This document shows, piece by piece, positions 59,045 through 64,000 of a stretch of DNA of 64,000 nucleotides. The DNA is from Ceratobasidium sp. AG-K (Eukaryota > Basidiomycota > Agaricomycetes > Cantharellales > Ceratobasidiaceae): positions 1,137,001 through 1,201,000 of the forward strand of contig JAWNGF010000013.1 in the NCBI GenBank assembly GCA_037039685.1, given 5' to 3'. Under the pieces are notes generated by a model. The model was not told where the DNA came from. It made no database searches and saw nothing but the letters and a program-made list of their open reading frames with translations. Position numbers and translations under genes: made by a program. Numbering within the stretch: position 1 is the first letter of the stretch; each line of letters opens with the position of its first letter.

Positions 59045-62000
59045 ATGGCATCTGGAACTGCGATATGGCTTCCCGATATCAAGATTATAGGCATTAAGGA
59101 AGATGCGACCGACATCGATGATAAAAGCGTGTGTATCTCGACCCAGCACTGATACCATGATACTGATACTTGCCCAGGCACGGGCCGGAATATCCGAAGC
59201 GAATAACCCGTCACTCTCAAGCACCAGCCGTAGAAAAGCAGATGCACGCCTTGCCGAGGACAAATTTGGCGAGGAAATGGCGCCTGACGCTACGATATGG
59301 GAGCTCTACGAGGAGGAAGCAAATGACTTTGACGACGAACTTATCGACGGCAGAAGTAACAACCTGGACATGATGTTACTTTTCGTGAGCCACTATCGAT
59401 AAACGGGAGTTAATAGTACTAACACCGTGATCTCCCTTACCGCCCATCCCTAGGCTGGTTTATTTTCTGCTGTCGTGACTAGCTTCGTTATCGAGTCGAA
59501 AAATATGCTTCAACGGGACCCTGGAGACGCCTCTCTTGCATTACTTCTTTCCATAGCACAATCCCAGCAACGCTTGGCAGAAGGAAGTACTCTGCCGGTA
59601 TCGCCAATAATAGAAATGCCTCCGTTCGAGGTCACACGTTCCGCCCGCTGGATCAACGGTCTTTGGTTCGCGTCCTTGGCTTTGTCACTCGGTGCTGCAT
59701 TGATCGCTATGCTTGCCAAAGAATGGCTGGTCGCTTACGCTTCATCCCGACCACGATCTCCGTACGATCACGTCGTAGCTCATCAGAGACGACTTCAAGG
59801 ATTGGGACGGTGGTACGCCTTACATATAATTGACTTTCTACCGACCATTTTGCACTTTGCATTACTGCTGTTCTCTCTCGGGCTGGTGGTCTATCTATGG
59901 TTACTCGATTATGCTATCGCAGCGTCGATTGTCGTTATTGTCGGACTTTCCGCGCTGTTCTACTCGGCAACTGCCATTCTCGCCGCAGTATATCCGTTTT
60001 GTCCTTTTGTGACCCAGATCTCCAAATACATTCGAAGGACACTTATTTCGAGCCAGATGGTAACTCCGCCAACCGATACAAGCCCACAGGCCCGATCCTC
60101 AATCCCCACATCCTTGGAAGCACTTCAGGCACTGAAATGGCTAGCCGAGAACGCCCAAGATCAAGTAGCCGCGGATTGTTCTTATCAAGCTCTTTCCGGA
60201 ATCAAACTATCCAATAATAAACTTGAGAGTCCCAGCGACAGTGGGCGGGAGGAGCGGCCAGTTCAGTTGACCAAACCAACTGCTAAAGTCGTTAAAATTG
60301 AATATACCCTCCTGGCTGAAATGTTTCAAACAATCTGCAGCCGAATTCCCCTTGCGCTGGTATCTGGAAGTGGACAGCTTTCAGCTAGCCAAGGAATCTC
60401 GGTTTCAAGGTATGCGAGCGCCTTGCCACACCTCGTATGGTACCTGGAGACAACTTTAGTGGAGCCCAGTTGGCGCAAGACTAAAGAGCTTCTGGATCAC
60501 AGACAATCGGTATGTCGCTCACGAATAGGCGGAAAATAAATCCCCATTGAATATGTTTATATCTAGCTAGAGGACAAATCCCCAACTCAGTGCGCCCTCG
60601 CGGCTTTGGATTTTGCCTGGAGTAATGATAGGCCGCACTATACAGCAGATACCTATGCGTTGCTAACAGCAGCCGAACTCCACCTGACAGCGATCGCAGC
60701 GTCACAACACGCCCCGGAACGACCCGGGGCTGCTCCTGCACCAGGGTCGTTCTCACCTCTCGAATACGCTAGCAACTCCAAAGTTGACGTCTCTGCCCAA
60801 AGCTGGCTTATTCTGGACGTCAAGGACGCTCCAGCCGTACCAGCGAAGAAAATTCCCCTATTTGACCTACGTGCGCGTTTCAGTCGAGCCCTGTTTCGTG
60901 CGACTGTCGAGCTCAAGTATCATGCCGACGAGGGCATCAACATTCGCGAAGATGCCCTGGTCTATTTACTTAAATCGATTCGTTTGGGCTTCTCTTTCCC
61001 CGCTTTGAATCCCGATATGCCACTGAGTACACATCATCGGCAAAACAATACCCACGAAGGACCCCCTGTGCTCCACACCATGATGGTTGGCACCGGTGTC
61101 TTTAGGTACCTTGAGCCCACGGAGATCGACGACGAAGACGGGCTCATAATCAGTCTGATGCGAACAGTAGGCAATCAAGCTACCAGTGAATCTCATGAGC
61201 TTGTTCAGTCCGCTATGCACACGCTGTGTGCCGTCTCCCCCATCCTCCTTCGGCAATGGTTGAACGTAAATCTGGATTCAAACCCCGGCGCTGGTGAACA
61301 GTCCCGCATAACCGCAGCTCTATCTGATTTCCAGACACTTCAGCCAGTGGCTCCCGAATGGGATATTGACGTGGATGTCGCCTACATGCTACGTACCTGG
61401 ACCATGAAGCAGCTACTATTCACTGTGCTAATCTCTGGTACCTTCTTCGACTCTGAGCTCCTGGGGATTCAGCAGCTTTCGGGAAAAGCATTGCAAACGC
61501 TCAGGAAATTGACAAAGGGGTCGATCGGCCAAACATGTGCCACAGACACCGCGTCCGAGTCTTTCCCCTTGGTTTTGAAGCTGATCCAAAGGGCGCGCTT
61601 GGGACAAGACCCGTTACCGGAGCTAAAAAATTTAGTGCAATGGTTACTCGTTACGTCCGAGATAGATAATGACATTGTCATACAAAGCGCCAGAAGAAAC
61701 AATCCGGTGCCTGACACGGATGTTTACCTCGAACTTTTGGAGATCTGGGTCCAGGTGCCCGGTCTTGACTCTGAGTTGGAGAATTTGGTCCAGAAGATAG
61801 TTCAAGGACCCATGGACGACATTCTCGGTCCACTGTGGAGTGAAAGTGGGCTTTCAAAGCTAGCCAGCATTGGAGACCACGTCGATTATGCGCCAATCCT
61901 GAGCAAGCTTGTTGTGCTTATGGTTGAATCCTCCCTTGGCGATGACCATGGCCGATATCATTGGGAAGACCCAGTACACAAGGCCACGCTTCCGCATTTT

Positions 62001-62410
62001 TTACAGGTGGTAGGACGCGCACTAAGTGTTGGTCTACCAAGCTCCGAGCACGCCGCACTGGCACAGGCGTATATTCACGCTATTTCCTCGTTGAAGCGAC
62101 ACTTGCAAGCAAACCTTATCGAAGAAGGGTTAGGACCGTACGAGGAAGCCTTGAAGATGATCCGTCAAGTGCCACTGAGCGCGCTGAGTGCCTGCACCCC
62201 AAGCGATCAACTCAAGGCAGATTATGAAGCACTATTGAATCTGGCAGATGACTCGGAAGCCTGGATGTATGGGATTCTCCCTGTGATGCTCAAGGAGGAG
62301 GATATGACATTTAAGGATGAGGTAAGTGTCTACCATTGTCTCGTGAGCAAACTACATGTATAACCGAGTGCATGTAGGGCCACCACGAGCCTGGCGCCAC
62401 CACTGAGTAA
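59045..62410 (+). CDS. DUF6535 membrane protein, copy B
   Basis: Exons 59045-59128 (84 nt, as in copy A), 59178-59384, 59454-60509, 60567-62321 and 62378-62410. Parallel to copy A throughout: WLPDIKIIGIKED, ATIWELYEEEANDFDDELID, AGLFSAVVTSFVIES, ARWINGLWFASLALSLGAAL, AMLAKEWL, HFALLLFSLGLVVYLWLLDY and VIVGLSALFYSATAILAAVY. The long C-terminal part retains FSRALFRATVELKYHADEGI and SAMHTLCAVSPILLRQWLNV, then a short last exon GHHEPGATTE. About five helices in the N-terminal third, the rest soluble. Divergence from copy A is moderate, so the duplication is not recent. Four other genes and one pseudogene lie between the copies. Function unknown. Confidence 0.85.
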
Positions 62411-62749
62411 ACTGGAAGGACCGAAAACGCTTCAAGTGTCGTTATTTGTCTACTGAGTAACGGTCGGTCAAGGAATAAGAAAGCGGATCGATCGTAACAA
62501 ATCGCCATGTTGTTTGTCATGTAGTCTGGTTGTTATCGAGTTTGAACATTGGCCTTGCTTGTGAGCTGCCAAAATTGGTAGACCAAGTAATTGCGTGTTC
62601 AGTGGAAGCTTCAAGGGTACCAGAAGTGCCGAGTTGTAGAATTCTCCATGAGGTAAAATGATGCCGTTCGTAACCCCTCTGATGCAGGGTATATGCGCTC
62701 AGGTGTTTGTGCACTGGAGGTGTTTTCACCTTCGGGGTTCAGACTCGGA
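62411..62749. other. 3' flank of DUF6535 copy B
   Basis: No gene recognised. Confidence 0.35.
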
Positions 62750-63710
62750 ATCAAGCAACAGGCTAATGAGTGTGTCATACTCATCAGCAGTGATGCCGTG
62801 ATAGTCTCATGGTCATGACACCGTGACGCTCGACACTGAGTCCTCCAAGTGACAAGCGTCACATTCATACGCGCCAGAGTGGTGGCGCAACACTTTACCT
62901 TATATACCTACCTTGACTTCTTCAGCGCTGTATGCCCGTGCATTTTGTACTAATAGAATATGTTACACCCACCCGTCACCTGTCCACGCTCGCCATGAGT
63001 CCTCGACGTGATACATTGGACCCTAAGCTGCCCCGAGCTTGACTTTATCAAAAGACAACTTGCCTCGGAAACGCGCTGCAACATGAGCAGGAAATTATTG
63101 GCTGGTCGCGATCCCGTCTCAAGCGCAAGACAGACAATGCAGGCCTATCCATGGGACCACCTTTATCTATGAGTTCAACTGTGGATAGAAGCCGCTCCTC
63201 TCCCTACCCCGGTCCTACTCGTGTCTCATTTTCTGAGGCTACACAAAAACTCGTTAAAGCAACTGAAGCTGATAGAGATAAATAACTCTATCCTGCGTGC
63301 AATATTCCATTCCACCCATTATCCTGGACTATTAGCCGTATGTTAGGGGGGTAGTTGGTTGATCTGGCCATATCCCATCCTCTCAGCCCTTCCCTCTCGA
63401 GTTTCACGGTGGAGGGGGCATTTCGTCGTGGGTTATCACTTTGTTGGCCAACGTAACTTAGACCAGCTGTGGAAGACAGCGGCTAGCAATCCTACAGAAG
63501 AGTTAAACATCCTCGCACTCTTACAATCGGAGCAGGATGATAGCAACACAACAACCAGCATTGACGGTGGTGATGACGCAGAGTAGCTTATATTACATAG
63601 AACAAATATTTGAGCGCTGACGTTCCCAACCGTTTGGCGGTGTCATGTGTCATGGATGTCACACAGTCATGACAGTGTCATGACGCAGTGTCACGACATC
63701 ACTGGAGTAT
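62750..63710. mobile_element. decayed element-like sequence flanked by GTCATGAC repeats
   Basis: Clusters of GTCATGAC/TGTCATGAC occur at both ends (62811-62828 and 63640-63700), partly in opposite sense, as in terminal repeats. Inside, at 62995, is MSPRRDTLDPKLP followed by a stop; another frame at 63060-63280 reads LQHEQEIIGWSRSRLKRK and TRVSFSEATQKLVKATEADR; a third (63359-63586) reads NLDQLWKTAASNPTEELNIL. These look like pieces of one broken coding region, not assignable. A non-autonomous or dead DNA transposon is the inference. Confidence 0.35.
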
Positions 63711-64000
63711 GTAGTACAAAATTCCCTAGCACCGGTAGATCCGTGACAAGTCGATTAGGTGGGTACATTCGCAAAGGTGTGCCCAAACACTTGGGACCCC
63801 TGACAAAATGCAAGTGATGCAAGCCGGTAGTCCTCCATAGGCTTGGAATGGGTAGTCTACCATAGTAAATTTGTTGTGTCTGCGAATTCATTCTACACCT
63901 TGAATGAGCACACGTATCGCGAGTTCAAACCTTTTCATTCCTGGTATCTGTTTGTTCAGGGCGAGGTTTTGTGCCTCAAAAAGCAAGTAAAGTTACACAG
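63711..64000. other. window end, no gene seen
   Basis: No supported feature. Confidence 0.35.

Noticed and set aside
59454..59470. Apparent one-base deletion at the start of DUF6535 copy B exon 3
   Set aside because: Recounting positions shows the reading GCT GGT TTA is intact and in phase.
1..64000. tRNA, rRNA and CRISPR features
   Set aside because: No sequence pattern I could support was noticed by eye; a tRNA scan would be decisive.

Overview
The window looks like a filamentous basidiomycete, most likely an Agaricomycete of the Rhizoctonia/Ceratobasidiaceae type. Almost every gene is cut by short introns (about 45-70 nt, GT-AG with a few GC-AG). There are very small exons and no operon-like spacing. 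The gene families (BTB/POZ arrays, KLC-type TPR plus kinase, NACHT-WD40 remnants, DUF6533/DUF6534/DUF6535 membrane proteins) are those expanded in that group. Species assignment is inference. Exon maps were built by hand from splice signals and reading-frame continuity, so individual boundaries may be off by a base or two.

Layout. 0-14 kb: the 3' part of a disordered low-complexity protein, a three-finger CCCH protein, a small orphan protein, a TPR-protein kinase fusion and a concentrative nucleoside transporter. 14.7-22.8 kb: a head-to-tail array of five BTB/POZ paralogues with a shared exon plan; one carries a frameshift and another has lost its start codon. 23.5-28 kb: a housekeeping block with MPC2 and palmitoyl-protein thioesterase back to back over 163 bp, then a cation diffusion facilitator gene. 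28-36.5 kb: a gene-poor rearranged stretch with a large inverted repeat (two 635-bp arms), a truncated NACHT-WD40 remnant abutting it, a decayed CDF fragment, and a DUF6533 membrane gene with a broken copy.

36.5-39.6 kb: a BuGZ-like Bub3-binding zinc-finger gene diverging from a CipC-like gene. 41.5-62.4 kb: an accessory block of membrane-protein families, namely two DUF6535 genes (about 41.6 and 59 kb), two tandem DUF6534 genes (54.4 and 56.8 kb), a serine-rich multispan protein, a LYC1-like acetyltransferase, a GON7-like KEOPS subunit and two orphans. The last 1.5 kb holds a decayed element-like sequence.

How genes may work together: MPC2 (pyruvate import), PPT1, CNT, CDF, BuGZ and GON7 are conserved core functions. 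The TPR-kinase, BTB, NACHT-WD40 and DUF65xx genes are the lineage-specific, duplicating part. The strongest unusual signals are the large inverted repeat, a 16-nt intron-like gap in one DUF6534 gene, conserved micro-exons, and three GC-AG introns in three neighbouring genes.
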